A DNA stretch of 64,000 nucleotides from Argentina anserina (Eukaryota > Streptophyta > Magnoliopsida > Rosales > Rosaceae), in contig NC_065877.1 in the NCBI RefSeq assembly GCF_933775445.1, positions 30,876,001 through 30,940,000 on the forward strand. The letters run 5' to 3'. The notes beneath the pieces are model-generated. The model was not told the DNA's origin. It was given only the letters and a program-made list of their open reading frames with translations, and did not search any database. Below are positions 26,317-38,178 of this stretch, piece after piece. A program made the translations under genes and the position numbers. Numbering within the stretch: the first letter of the stretch is position 1; every line of letters begins with the position of its first letter.

Positions 26317-26745
26317 TCATCCCACCAAGATGAGGTCGAGGTAGTTCTGAAGCGTATCGATCTCATCTCCTCTGATTGTCAGAATGCCGCCCGGGGTCGG
26401 CACCTTCAGCATAAGCATGTGGCCGACAATTATATATTGTTGACCCAATAACAAATCCCGGCCCAGGATGGCATTGTAGGAGGATGAACAGTCCACTAAG
26501 AGAAACCGGGTGGTGATTCTCGTTTGCTTCGTCCCAGAACCGAGCGTCAGGGTCATGCGGTCAGAGCCAAGGGGTTGCACAATCTCCCAGGAGAAACTGA
26601 CTAACGGGTCGTGATTGCTGTAAAATTTCATCCGGTCTCGCTTAAGCTTGCGATAACAGTCTGCGAACATAACATTGACCGTCGCCCAGGTGTCCACCAG
26701 CACCCTCCGACATAAGTAATGGTTGACCTGTGCAGTTATCAACAA
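26317..26745 (-). pseudogene. Tat element aspartic protease region
   Basis: Retropepsin-like fold pattern: LVDTWATVNVMF where families have DTGA, then YNAILGRDLL. The catalytic motif D-T-G is D-T-W here, so the protease is dead in this copy. Confidence 0.75.
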
Positions 26746-27101
26746 TGGGTCGGTTTGGGAGATACGGCTGGGTGCCTCCCCCTAGAGAACTGGATAGTGT
26801 CCCAGGTATCCGGTGCGGCTATGACACCTTGACTGATCTCATAGAATTCCAAAGTGTGTTGCCTCTTCGCCGATATGTGGGGCGGAGCACGGATTTCCCA
26901 ACCGCGCAAGGTTCCTATTTCGCCATGGATTTGTATGGCATTGGCGTCTGTCGCTGGTGACTTGTATCGATCTAGCCTGCCCATCCTGAGTAGCTCTTCG
27001 ACGACGGACTTCAATGTATAACAGACGTCTGTGTCGTGCCCCGAGTCGTCATGGTAGACACAATATTTTCATGTGTGCCTCATCGGCCTCTTGTCATACC
27101 A

Positions 27102-27621
27102 ACGCTTGGGGGGCCTTGGTAGGAGGTTCTTGTGGCGCTCATATATTTCGGCGTAAGCTAGGGTGAGGTTTGTGAACACCTCATGTTTGGGAGCACCCTG
27201 CTGCCTATACCCTGGCGAGTCACGACCTTGGACGAGATACAGGTCGATCCGACCTCGTCTCCCCTGGCGGTCTCGGCGCCGGTCGCTTCTGCCCCTGTCC
27301 CGGGTGTCGTGCTTGGCGGCCTGAGGCTGATCTAACCTATCTCACGCGGACCGTCGGCCGCACGCTTAGGGGGCCTTGGCAGGAGGTTCTTGTGGCGCTC
27401 ATATATTTCGGCGTAAGCCAGGGTGAGGTGTGTGAAGACCTCGTTTTGCGGAGCACCCTGCTACCTATACCGTGGCGAGTTACGACCTTGGACGGGATAC
27501 GGGTCGGTCCGATCTCGTCTCCCCTGGCGGTCTCGGCACCAATAGCTTCTGCTCCCGTCCCAGGTGTCGTGCTTGGCGGCCTGAGGCTGATCTAACCTGT
27601 CTAACGCGGACCGTCGCCCGC
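27102..27621 (-). repeat. 260-bp tandem duplication in the Tat gag region
   Basis: GGGGGCCTTGG(T/C)AGGAGG occurs at about 27108 and 27368, and the two following 260-bp blocks match to the CGGACCGTCG end. The period is not a multiple of three, so the duplication shifts the gag frame. Confidence 0.85.
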
Positions 27622-28360
27622 CCTCTCGGGTGGTGGTATGTGAGGACATGCCTGCCCCGTTGGGATTTCTGTAAGTGCGAAATTCAGCTTCCGCCCACCG
27701 TGTGGCCGTTTCTATTAACTCTTCATAGGTCTTGGGAGGAGTCTCATTAATCTTGTGGAGGAAATCCCTCGGCCTGAGCGTTTGCCGGAACACCGCCTTG
27801 GCGAAAACATAATCCAGGTCGTGGCACCGCACCGTGGCGGTTTGCCATCGGGACACAAAATCTCGGAATTTCTCATCGTTTCTCTGGTTTATCCGGAACA
27901 GGGAGCTGGCATCGTGGTGGGCAATGGCCTGCAAGATGAAACGGTTGAGGAATTTGCTCGTAAGCTCTTCGAAGCAGTCCACTGAGTTTGAGGGCAGACT
28001 GAGGAACCAACCCAAGGCCTCATCGGTAACTGTCTCCTTGAAGGCATGCCACGATTGTGCGTCTGTGTACCGCGTGCTAGCCAAGGCGGATTGGAAATTC
28101 TCCAAGTGAGTGTACGGGTATGAGCGCCCGTTGTACTTCGTAACCTTGAGCGGTTTATCCGCCAAGAGGTGTCGCTCCGCCTGTACCAACTGGGTGAATG
28201 TGCCGGCTCGGCCGCCATATCCCCCGTGTAGTGGGCGTGGCGTACTCTTCGCCTCAATCCCATCGACCTTGGAAGATAGTCGCTCTAAGGTATCGCTTAT
28301 GCGTAGCAGCAGTTGAGTCTGGAGATCCTGTGTGGGGGGTCGGTTGAACACCCGGGTCAT
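27461..28360 (-). pseudogene. gag: Tat element gag
   Basis: A 299-residue frame with a retrotransposon gag domain: LKVTKYNGRSYPYTHLENF, a DEALGWFLSLP motif, FLNRF, then RNDEKFRDFVSRW and TYEELIETATRWAEAE. A separated piece with C-x2-H...H-x4-C (CVYHDDSGHDTDVC, about 27025-27065) is probably the zinc-binding end, cut off by the 260-bp duplication. Confidence 0.85.
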
Positions 28361-28936
28361 CCTGGTCCATGTCCTAATTTCCGATTTCCAGGTCTACATA
28401 TTGTGGCTTTGGTGGGGGCCCTCTAACAGTGCGTTGATTAGAGACTCAGTGACTAGCACCGTTTTGGGCTGTGGCCCCGGACGCTCTGGAGCCGTCGACA
28501 TCTCTGTTGAGATCAGCGCCCGTGTGTCCGGGGTGCGGAATCTCTGCCACGCCACTTCTAGTGTTTTGTTTTTGCACTTATGTGGCCCTCAAGTGCAGTC
28601 CAGATGAGCAGTTGTTCTTTCTCCAGTTATGCCGAGCGGTCAAGGGCCGCGCGCGTGGCTTAGTGTTCAACTCCATCTCAACCTGGAGTCATTTATAGTC
28701 TTGGAGTGCCAATTCTAGCGCGGTTGGGAATCCGTGAAGGGTACCTAGGACGACCCTCCAGCCATTTTCTGGGAGTCGGAGAATAGCCCCCCGGCCCCGC
28801 GTTACAAGTCCGAGAACAAACTTAGCGAAAACGTTGTGTCCGCCTCCCGGGGAGGGGACTAGCGAGGTGACAACGGATTTCCCTGGTCGTTCAGGGTCAC
28901 CATTGTGTGGAGCTAAAAATGTTGCTGACGAGGACC

Positions 28937-28953
28937 TTTTTTCTAGCGCCAAA
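28937..28953 (-). other. Tat element primer binding site (putative)
   Basis: Read on the minus strand, TTTGGCGCTAG directly follows the LTR end GTAACA. It is not the tRNA-Met site used by the other elements here. The matching tRNA is not settled; tRNA-Arg-type sites are reported for related elements. Confidence 0.55.
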
Positions 28954-29373
28954 TGTTACGGGAATAAATCTGGGAGATCGAGCTTCTCGTAACCTTGTAT
29001 TCCAGTGTGTTTGCTCAGTAAGACGTACACACAACAAGTCAAAGGCAAAGGACCAGCGGTGCGCCGGCCTTTGACCCTCTGAAGTTTAAATTAATATCTA
29101 GAACGGAATAAGTTCAAGAGTTAAGGACTTAGAAATACATTACATCTTTTAGGTGGTTTTGGCAGCCTATTTATAGGTGCACTAGGGGATGTGTCGGGCC
29201 CTTCTCTCGATGTGGAAATGTGTGCCAGTACATCATATTTGTCTTTGAAGGCGAGCCATCATGGGCGACATTAATGGTGATACCCGAGCAACCAGAGGGG
29301 CTGCCAGATCGGCATGTCTGCATGCTGGGTTTTCCATGTCTCCGGCCACCCCATTCAGGAGATGGCGTTAAAA
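28954..29373 (-). repeat. Tat element 5' LTR
   Basis: About 420 bp from TGTTACGGGAATAAATC to TTAAAA before TTTTG. The inner end is clear from the match to 21404; the outer end is inferred from the TTTTG target duplication. Confidence 0.6.
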
Positions 29374-29456
29374 TTTTGTCTATAAAGGATTCTAGTTTTC
29401 CGTTATGCAAAACTAACAAACTTACATACACATACGTATAGTACTAAGAAACAAGA

Positions 29457-30931
29457 ATGGGATCATCCTGGTGTGACTTCTTTTCTATGTAATACATTTT
29501 ACTCTTATTGCTCGTTAATGCTCAATGCAATTTTTCTTACGTACAGATGCAGACACTTTGCCATGATAACGAGCGCTCTGCCTTGCATTTCAAAGCTAGT
29601 TTCACTGTACTCAGGTCTGCTTCCGGAAATCCCTCTGCTTATCTGAAGGTTGCGTCCTGGGGCAAACCAGAAGGCGAACGTCAAATGAATAATTGTTGTT
29701 CAAGGGAGGGTGTTGAGTGCAACTATGACACTGGTCATGTCATTGGCGTCTTTATGGTTCCATCGACTTCAACAACAGTCTGTTCAAACTCGTGCACTTG
29801 CAGTGGCTTGACCTGATAGATAATCACTTCAATCGCTCTCAGATACCATCAAGACTAGGCTACGAGCTTACTAGTCTAACATATCTCGACCTTTCAGGTT
29901 CTGAATTTTCTGGAGATATTCCATCATAAATTTCATATCTATCCAAGTTGTCTACCCTTGATCTATGTTTTAATAGTAGATTGACTCTTGTAAAAGCCAG
30001 CTTTAGAAGCCTAGTTCAAAATTTAACCAGTAAAACAACTTCATCTCGGTTGGGTAGAGATAGTCTCAGATTCCTGGTCTTGGTTGGAAATTTGACCAAG
30101 CTTAACTACCTGAACCTTGTCGGCACCAACTTAGGGGGAGATTTCTTACTTTCTTTAGCTAACCTAACACATCTTTCAACATTAGACTTGAGCGGGAATC
30201 AAATATCAGGCGCAATCCCATGTTCGTTGGCTAATCTCACTCAACTTTCTCAATTAAGATTAGGCGACAAACAAATAAGTGGTCAAATCCCATCTTGCCT
30301 TGTGCAGTTGACCCAATTAGGTGTCTTAGACCTACGATTCAACAATCTGCAAATCTGCATGGATCAATTCCCAGTTCATTGGTCGAGCTTAAAATCTTGT
30401 GAAATTATTCCTGGACTCGAGTAAATTGAGCGGGTCTGTTGAATTCAATGAGTTCTCCAAGCTCGAAAAGTTGAGGGTACTTAGTTTTTCGCGTAACAAG
30501 TTATCTTTGCAGATCAAAACTGGATTTACTGGTCCAGAGTTTCTTCTACTAGGACTGGGTTCATGCAATTTAACAGAGTTTCCCGAATTTTTGAAATATA
30601 TGTCTATTGTGGATCTTGATCTATCTAACAACAACCTTCAAGGCCAAATACCAAAATGGCTATGGAATTCAAGTGGTGAAAGTTTGTGGTTTCTCAACCT
30701 CTCTCGCAACCACTAAACTAGATTTGAAGAAAATCCAATCATTATTCCATGGACTCGGTTGGCGGGTTTAGTGCTCGACTCTAACATGTTCCAAGGATTA
30801 TTGCCAGTTCCAGAGCGGTTTATGAGAGTCTATTCTGTTATGCAGGACAAATTCCAGAAACATTTTGCAAAGTGGAGGTGCTGTATATTCTTGATTTTGT
30901 CTAACAACAACCTGAAAGGCTTGATTTGTTT
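29457..30931 (+). pseudogene. Receptor-like protein pseudogene, 5' part
   Basis: It corresponds to about residues 1-630 of the RLP at 11728: the start (MGSSWCDFFSM, then an in-frame TAA), the N-cap (CHDNERSALHFKASF; WG......NNCCSREGVEC) and then LRRs (LSTLDLSGNQISGAIPCSLA; LGSCNLTEFPEFLK). It has at least one early stop, a frameshift near 29750, an internal deletion and further frame changes. It ends abruptly at 30931 in the middle of an LRR, where Gypsy RT sequence begins. The Tat LTR ends only about 80 bp before its start codon, so the ancestral promoter was displaced. Confidence 0.9.
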
Positions 30932-33530
30932 GACCTTAGGGTGCACCGGTGTTGTTCGTGAAAAAGAAAGATGGTTCACTACGGTTATGTGTGGATTACA
31001 GGAAACTGAATAAGGTGACCATCAAGAATAGGTATCCCTTGCCTAGAATTGATGACTTGTTCGATCATCTTAGAGGGGCTACGGTATTCTCTAAGATTGA
31101 TTTGAGAGCCGGTTACCATTAACACAGGGTGAAGGAAGAAGATATATCAAAGACAGCTTTCAAGACCAGGTATGGACACTATGAGTTTGTGGTTATGCCC
31201 TTTGGTCTGACAAATGCACCGGTTGTCTTCATGAGTTTGATGAACCAAATATGTAGCTCGTACTTGGATGAGTTTGTTGTAGTGTTTGTGGACAACATTC
31301 TAATATACTCCAAGTCTCAAGAAGAGCATGTGGTGCATTTGAGAACGGTGTTGCAAACTCTAAAGGAAACAAGATTGTACACCAAGGATTGGTCATGTAG
31401 TCTCAAAGGATGGGGTATTAGTAGACCCATCAAAAGTGGAGGCAGTGAAGAGTTGGAGTCATCTAAAAAACCCTACTGAGATTCGTAGTTTCCTTGGTTT
31501 GGCAGGTTACTATCGGAGGTTCATTGAAGGGTTTTCTAGTATTGCATCGTCATTGACCAAGTTGACCAGGAAGGACGTTCAGTTTGTGTGAACAGAAACA
31601 TGTGAGGAGACCTTCAACAAACTAAAGACTAGCTTGACCACGGCTCCAGTATTGACAATTCCCATTAGTGGGGGCGGCAATGTCATTTATAGTGATGCTT
31701 CGCTCCAAGGCTTAAGTTGTGTGTTGATGCAGCATGGAGGAGTGGTTGTCTATGGCTCTAGACAGTTAAAGGTCCATGAGAAGAACTGCCTCACTCACGA
31801 TCTAGAGCTCGCTGCAGTTGTTTTTGCCTTAACGATTTGGAGGCATTACTTGAATGGTGAGAATTTTCAACTCTTTTCTGATCATAAGAGTTTGAAGTAT
31901 TTGTTCTCACAGAAGGAATTGAATATGAGGCAGAGGAGATGGATGGAACTCCTTAAGGATTATGACTTCACCTTGGAGTATCACCCTGGGAAAACAAACG
32001 CGGTGGCCGATGCCTTGAGCAGAAAACCAACGGGTATGATAGCTTCTCTTAATCTCTTATGGTTCAAGAATGGATTATGCTCGAAACTACATCTGAATTT
32101 GACTTGGTACCATCAAGAAGAGAACCAATGGTCTTTCTTGGTAGTGTCTTGGTGCAACCTACACTAATCTCAATGATTATTCAGGGTCAGACACAAGATA
32201 GATTTTCACAAGCTAAGTTGGCAGATCTCGTAGTAGATTCACTAGATGAATGTCCATCCGAGTGGAGTGTTGGACCCGATGGAGGTTTGAGGTTTGGGAC
32301 AAGATTGTGTGTCCTAGATTGTACTGATCTCAAGGAGGAGGGTCCTTCGCACAGCATACCGATCTCGTTATACAGTACATCCAGGGAACACCAAGATGTA
32401 CAAGGACCTATGCAGGCAATTCTAGTGGACTGGGATGAAGAAAGACATGGCAAAATTTGTATCAAAGTGCCTTACCTGTCAGCAAGTGAAGGCAGAACAC
32501 CAACGACCTGCATGCATGTTGAAGCCATTGACTATTCCTCTTTGGAAGTGGGAACATATATCTATGGACTTTGTGATTGGACTGCCTAAGTCCAAGAAAG
32601 GTCACGATGCGATATGGGTGATTGTCGATCGATTGATGAAGTCGACACATTTTCTTCCAGTATCAATGAATTACTCAGTGGATGTCTAGGGAAACTATAT
32701 GTGGATGAGATAGTGAGACTTCATGGAGCTCCGGTTTCTATTGTTTTTGACCGAGATGCACGTTTCACATCGAAGTTCTGGGGTAGTTTGCAGAAGGTTA
32801 TGGGTACTACCTTGGATATGAGTACTGATTTTCATCCTCAAACTGATGGACAGACAGAAAGAGTGAATCAGGTGATGGAGGATATGTTGAGAGCTTGTAT
32901 GCTTGATTTTAAAGGAAGCTGGGAGGATCACTTGAGGTTGATTGAGTTTGCCTACAACAACAGTTACCATTCTAGCATCGACATGGCACATTATGAGGCT
33001 CTTCATGGTAGACCTTGTAGATCACCTATCTGTTAAGCCGAAGTTGGTGATGAAGCACTAATGGGCCCGGACGTGGTTCAGGAAACCACGGAGAAGATCT
33101 CGATCATTCGAGATAGGATCCGAAGGGCACAAAGTAGACAGAAGAGCTATGCAGACTTAAAGAGGAGACATGTTGAGTTCGAGATTGACGATCATGTGTT
33201 CCTAAAAGTCTCACCTATAAGAGGTGTAGTGAGATTTGGCAAGAAAGGAAAGTTAGCTCCGAAGTATGTTGGGCCTTTTGAGATTCTTGAGAAGGTAGGA
33301 GAATTTGCCTATCGACTAGCGTTACCTACTAGCATGTCGGGCGTTCACAACGTCTTCCACATTTCCATATTGAGGAAGTATGTACCATATGAGTCGCATG
33401 TGATTGATCACAGCTCCATAGAGGTGAGAGAAAATGTCACCTTTGTTATTGAGCCGGTTCGTATTTTGGATAGATCCACAAAGAATCTTCGTAGTTAAAG
33501 AGTTATGGAGTCATCATGATGAGGGTGATG
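30932..33530 (+). pseudogene. pol: Gypsy pol fragment (RT, RNase H, integrase)
   Basis: Clearly related to 3332-5990 of the first element but with many stops and indels. RT active-site text reads FVDNIL instead of FVDDIL. A deletion of about 40 nt near 31388 removes the segment before LGHVVS. RNase H ([10 protein letters not shown]) is at about 31680. Integrase shows [14 protein letters not shown] near 32470 and [19 protein letters not shown] text near 32830. A stop replaces the residue after SPIC near 33036. Confidence 0.9.
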
Positions 33531-33631
33531 CCTCTTGGGAACTAGAGTCGGATATGAAAACAAGATATCCACAGTTGTTTGTGGAGTGGAACACTTGAAT
33601 TTCGGGATGAAATTCCTTTAAGGGGGTAGAA

Positions 33632-34600
33632 TGTAATACCCCGATCTTCGGGTCTGCGATGTAAAACAATTATTGTAAGTCTTTTAACTTGAGAATTTAA
33701 TAAATCGCATTTTTCGTTTTCTCGCCGAGGTTAAACGAAATAAAAACCGACTTCGGAAAGTTAAAAGTTAAAAACGTTACATTTCCGCATCACGGGAGTC
33801 GACTTTTACTCTGTCACTCGTCTCTGAAAACTTCCTTCACGAAAGTTGTAGAGCTCATCGATACGATTTCGTGGATACGTCGCGCACCTTAATCGGACGT
33901 CATATGTGAAAGTTATTAACGACAGAAGTTGGTTTCCGATTTTGGAAATTGTATAAAATGAAATGTTTGGAAACCCTAGTTTCCAAAAATAAAATTTGTT
34001 TTTTCTCTCTCTCTCTCCCCGCAGTCGTTCTCCCCCCACTGGATCCGACCTCCCTCTCAAAAAATTTCTTTCGCCGATCTCGCACCTCCGGTCGGCGTGG
34101 CTCTCACCGCCGGTCCCAAGACCGTCGCAAGCTCGATTGCTCCAACCCCCGGGTGAGACGTGTCCTCCCTCGCCGCCGTGAAGCCTTGCCGACAAGCAGC
34201 GATTTCTGGAGATTCTCGTTGCCGGTGAATGGAGCTATAGATCCTTGCAAATCGACCCTTGGGTGGAGTGTAGCACAAAATTAGAGCTCAAATCGAAGGT
34301 TTTAGCGTCAGAGGTGAGCTTGGGAACTCCGAGACTTTCCGGTGACTTTCCGACCAATCCCCGACATTCTGGGTTGCAACGAAGGTATGGTTGTGATCAG
34401 CTCTGCATGTTCTTCATCTTTCATGTTGAGTGTTTGTGATTTTGATGAGTTTTTGGCGGAGTTGTTGGAGGTGGCACGTGTCGCCGTCTGTGGCGGCGCG
34501 TGGGTGGTTGTGGAGGTGCAGGGAGACGGCATTAGGCTGTGGAAGGAAGAGAAGAAGTTTTGGGCAGCGGTGTGCAAGTCACGCGCGCTGGTTTGGTATC
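33632..34600 (+). repeat. Partial 3' LTR of the Gypsy fragment
   Basis: TGTAATACCCCGATCTTCGG follows the purine tract. It shares the conserved box (33802-33947), TATA (33952), the CT-rich leader (34000-34030) and GC-rich text with the other Tekay-like LTRs. It lacks the stem-loop array and the LTR end, so it is truncated at the right. Confidence 0.75.
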
Positions 34601-36990
34601 ATGCAAGTATGTATATATCATTAATGTCCAAAGAAATAGTTACTCATACCAGAGTTTATGCTCACGATCTTTAATTTGAGAAACCAACACCTCTGAGGCT
34701 CCTCTTTCCCTCGACGACAAGAAATAGTTAGTGAATAAACTTAATTTGCTAATGTTTACATTTTTAACCAAATTCAATATATCACGCCTTATGCCACAAT
34801 TATTTTATAAGATAATCAAGTACACTTAGAGAGTTGAATGACAAACACACCCTCAATATATCCCATACCTGTAGAACAATGCCACACAGAAAACCTACAA
34901 GCATTTGAAGCTAAACTTCCCATGCAATGAGACCACAGATTCCATACGGGTTCACTTCTAGATAAGAGAGCAGTTAGCCTACTACGTGTCCATGTCATCT
35001 ATTGCATTGATTCAGAACCCTGGCTGTAAATTCATTGTTTCTTTTCCCAAGTCTTTTTCTGTTCACCATTTCCCTCCTGGTTCTTTGTTTGGATCAACTT
35101 GTTTCCAACTTCTTATCTCCATGTGTTTGGGGCAGCAGAGTCTGAATCTATTACATGCACCCTTAACCTTGTGGGATCAAAGAAAATTCTTATTTAATCT
35201 CCTTGATTAGTTGTTATTAAATCCAAAATAGATATTAAACTACATGAATGGATTCTTCTGTACAGATTGATCCTAAATTTCATGTATTACCCAAGTACAG
35301 ATGTGAAAATCTCAAAAGGGTTCTGACAATAATGTCCATTCATCCATGTAAAATCCAATCAAAATTTTAGGAAGCTCTATCTGTCAATAATATACATGTT
35401 GACCTATTATTGTGGCACACACTTCACAAACAACATGGTACCAAATCAGGAGTCTTCAGGGAAGTGAGTGAAAAAAAAAAAGGGTGAAAACTTTCATGTA
35501 CTTGATGAGTTTGATCTTCTTGTAGTTTTGCAATTATCAAATGCTTTTTACTGCAAGGAATAGAGAACAGTGCTCTCAATCTCAAATGTGCCCAACAAAC
35601 AAGTCCAACGTACACACTACAAAACAACACTCACCTCTAAAAATATTGAAGGGGGTCACTGTGGGGTAAGATTCATTTTCTGTACAAAATCTAATGTCAA
35701 TCTCAAAGGCTCAAATCCAAGACCTGTATTTTTATTTGATATTAGTTTGGTTATATGCTTTTTGTCCAAAAGGGATTGGGAGGTTTCCTTTCTGAGCCAA
35801 ATTCCAACCCCATAAGACAAACAAATAGCTACTCCTTGACTCCTCATCTGCTTATAAAGTTTTTTATTGCTGTGGCTGATATCCAATGTCACATTATTTT
35901 GTGCAGGGGAAGGTCTGCAACACAACCTCCTATGATATGACTTCTCTACGCTCATTGGGAGAAGAAAGAAGGAGAAGGAGAAGGATCTGATGCAACATGT
36001 AAAAAAGTTCCTTTAGCATTTCAGTTGAACCCACAAGAATTTTTTTACAGTGATAGTGTAATTACTCAAATACAAAGCTTCAAACTATGTAGATTATTAC
36101 TGGACTTCAAGGGTTTGTAACAATTCATGTCAAAAACTTAAATTCGATCTTCATAAAGATCTTCATGTGGTGAAAGTGGTGAAACATATATGATCACACA
36201 TGAAGAAAAGACAAAATTTATCATGAATTTCGGTTTCCATCTTATCTTGTCGTGAAATTTGATTAATAATTTGATATAAACTTGTATTATCAATGTCATC
36301 CAACCCAAAAGGTCCAACCTAACTGTACATTCTAAACAAGTAAGACTAATTAGTTAGCTAGTTCCATCAATAATTTGTGGTTTGAATTGGGAGCACTCGG
36401 AACTCGGAAGGGTCTGTTGTTCTATAGAATCGATCAAGAGGCTAGCTAGGACGTGAAATTGAATGAGACATACAGATGACCCTAACTAAAGGGTCCTTTA
36501 CCCTTAGAGAAGTCACACTCTCCACAGCTACAGAACCCTATCATCAACAGAGTTTATGGTCCTACACCTTAATACAAACACACGGCCACAGCTAGCAGTT
36601 ACGTAGACTTTGCAGACCCTCCCTCAGAGGCTCAAACTATATAGACGATGTTCTTCCAAAACTTATTTCCCAACGGCCCCAAACCAAAGTCTTGAAGTAT
36701 TCCCAGTTGCACACACAATCACAAATATAAAAAACAACAAGAACAACAAACAACAAATCTGCTCAACCCCAAAAACATTATATAAAATCAGTGAAAGAAG
36801 AAAAAGGTACAGCATTCAGCATCGGTTCCAGTTCTTGGCCTTGGAGCTTTTCCTTTGGCCACTTCCTCCTCCCCCCTCGATACCCTCTTCAACTACATTT
36901 TTCTTCTCTTCTCTGAACGTGACTCTCTCCCTAATCAAACCCCATAACTATATGCAACGTTTTTCCCCATTCTCGTTTTATTATATAGAT
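34601..36990. other. Intergenic DNA without a recognised gene
   Basis: AT-rich. Short frames at 34816-34998, 35570-35955 and 36610-37011 show no domain I recognise and no consistent exon structure. Confidence 0.45.
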
Positions 36991-37000
36991 CCATTACTCT

Positions 37001-37405
37001 ACAATGCATAATATATATACAGAAATTCTCAGATGTGGGCGTTTGAACAGTTCGCACTGTGCGGATTTGGCGATTCTGGCCATCGGCGATGTGCAACGAC
37101 TATGCCGACCAGCACAGTCACACTCCCTCCTCCCAGAGCTACTGTCTGTGGCGGCCGAGACTATAGTGCCAGCTTACGGCGGCCAGAATCTCGAAATCTC
37201 CGCACCGTACTCAGAAACTTGAAGTTTCTGGACGCCGTGAACCGGCGCTACAGCTCCGACCAACACATACAGGAGTGCCGGAAGGAATGGAGTATGGTTG
37301 TACTGGTTGGCGCAATCTTTACACGTCGTCAGTGGCCGAAATCGCTGAATCCGCACGGTACGAACCGTCCGATGTCCATAGCAAACTGTATTTATATTAT
37401 TTTGT
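37001..37405. repeat. Imperfect inverted duplication, arms of about 200 bp
   Basis: 37001-37202 is similar to the reverse complement of 37212-37405. Paired positions add up to 74414 through most of its length (for example 37176 with 37238). Aligned pieces include GTGCGGATT(T/C), GGCCA, ACGGCG(G/T)CCAGAA and the outer ATAATATA(T/A)ATACAG. The centre (37203-37211) would be a very small loop. Outer parts are AT-rich and inner parts GC-rich and codon-like, as if part of a promoter and first exon had been copied in inverse. Frames at 37004-37222 and 37033-37407 (+) and 37174-37356 (-) come from these arms. A foldback transcript is possible; expression is unknown. Confidence 0.7.
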
Positions 37406-37606
37406 GACTAGACCCCATGACTAGAAAAAATCGTATTCGAAACCCTAATCATTCACAACAGCTATTATTTTGTGAACAAAACAAACGAGACTCACATTAC
37501 TGTAACCAGATGTATCGAACGAAAGAAACTCTACTTCTCTCTCATGTCATGCAAGTCAAAAACCCTACACGGCTAAACCCCACTTTTATAACTACATGCG
37601 CAACCC

Positions 37607-37616
37607 TATATAAATA
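37607..37616 (+). promoter_or_regulatory. TATA box of the SNE-like gene (putative)
   Basis: TATATAAATA lies 116-125 bp before the ATG at 37732, followed by a CT-rich leader (37645-37680), as expected for a plant core promoter. Confidence 0.6.
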
Positions 37617-37731
37617 TACACACACTCCATTGCCTTCACTCTTCACCATCTTCAACTCTCTCTCTCTTCTCTCTCCGACTTAAACCCACAAACACCAACA
37701 CTGCAGAACTTCCAAAGCTTCACATATAGCG

Positions 37732-38178
37732 ATGCAGCAGAACTTACCGGAGGAGAACAACGAGAGAGGAAACCAGTTCTGCATCAACGACCACATTGAC
37801 ATCGTTGTCGAGGTCCTCAAACGCCTCGACGGGCCCTCACTCGGCGTCGCGGCTTGCGTCTGCCGCCTCTGGTGCTCCGTGGCCCGAAATGACTCGCTCT
37901 GGGAGCACCTCTGCTTCCGTCACGTGTCTTCCCCGCCTCCATCCTCCGTGCGGCCTGTCGTGGTGGCCCTGGGAGGCTACAAGCGCCTCTACATGGTGTG
38001 CGTGCGGCCGGTTCTGAGTCGACTCAGCGACTCCAGGTTGGTCAGGCGGGTGTGGACTCGAGACGAGGTGCAACTCTCGCTGTCATTGTTCTGTGTTGAC
38101 TACTACGAGAGGAGACTCGGCGGCGGTGAAGCAGCGGCTTCGTCACTCATGTTCCTCTGCAACCCTGTGAACGTTTGA
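37732..38178 (+). CDS. SNE: F-box protein, SNEEZY/SLEEPY1 (GID2) family
   Basis: A 148-residue intronless protein. The F-box spans about 18-62 (INDHIDIVVEVLKRLDG, CRLWCSVARNDSLWEHLC). After it come the two short motifs of the SLY1/GID2/SNE group: a GG(F/Y)-type motif (VALGGYKRLYMV, 78-89) and an LSL-type motif (LSLSLFCVDYYE, 115-126). The length and the KRLYMVCVRPVLSRL segment fit SNE better than SLY1. In this family the F-box binds SKP1 in an SCF ligase and the C-terminal half recruits DELLA repressors, so gibberellin responses are released; that is family knowledge. Start chosen at the first ATG after the leader. No intron is expected and none is seen. Confidence 0.88.
   Translation: MQQNLPEENNERGNQFCINDHIDIVVEVLKRLDGPSLGVAACVCRLWCSVARNDSLWEHLCFRHVSSPPPSSVRPVVVALGGYKRLYMVCVRPVLSRLSDSRLVRRVWTRDEVQLSLSLFCVDYYERRLGGGEAAASSLMFLCNPVNV

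Larger units (their letters stand above)
21404..29373 (-). mobile_element. Decayed Ty3/Gypsy element, Tat-type, carrying a nested solo LTR
   Basis: LTR-related starts TGTTACGGG occur at 21404 and 28954. The minus strand between them encodes, from right to left, gag, protease, RT, RNase H, a second (archaeal-type) RNase H and integrase. A second RNase H before the integrase is the hallmark of the Tat lineage. TTTTG lies next to both outer ends (21399-21403 and 29374-29378), a likely 5-bp target duplication, although the right LTR end reads TTAAAA instead of a clean CA. Frames are broken many times. A solo LTR of another family sits at 21583-23669. Confidence 0.85.
30932..34600 (+). mobile_element. 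5'-truncated Tekay-type Gypsy fragment
   Basis: It starts in mid-RT (at the segment equivalent to 3332 of the first element), runs through RNase H, integrase and the chromodomain-like tail, then a purine tract at 33618-33631 and LTR sequence. No 5' LTR, gag or protease is present. The right end is not defined; LTR-like composition fades near 34600. Confidence 0.85.

Noticed and set aside
34816..34998. Possible exon on the minus strand ending at an ACAG/GTATGG site
   Set aside because: One splice-like site and a 60-residue frame are not enough, and no matching exon is seen nearby.
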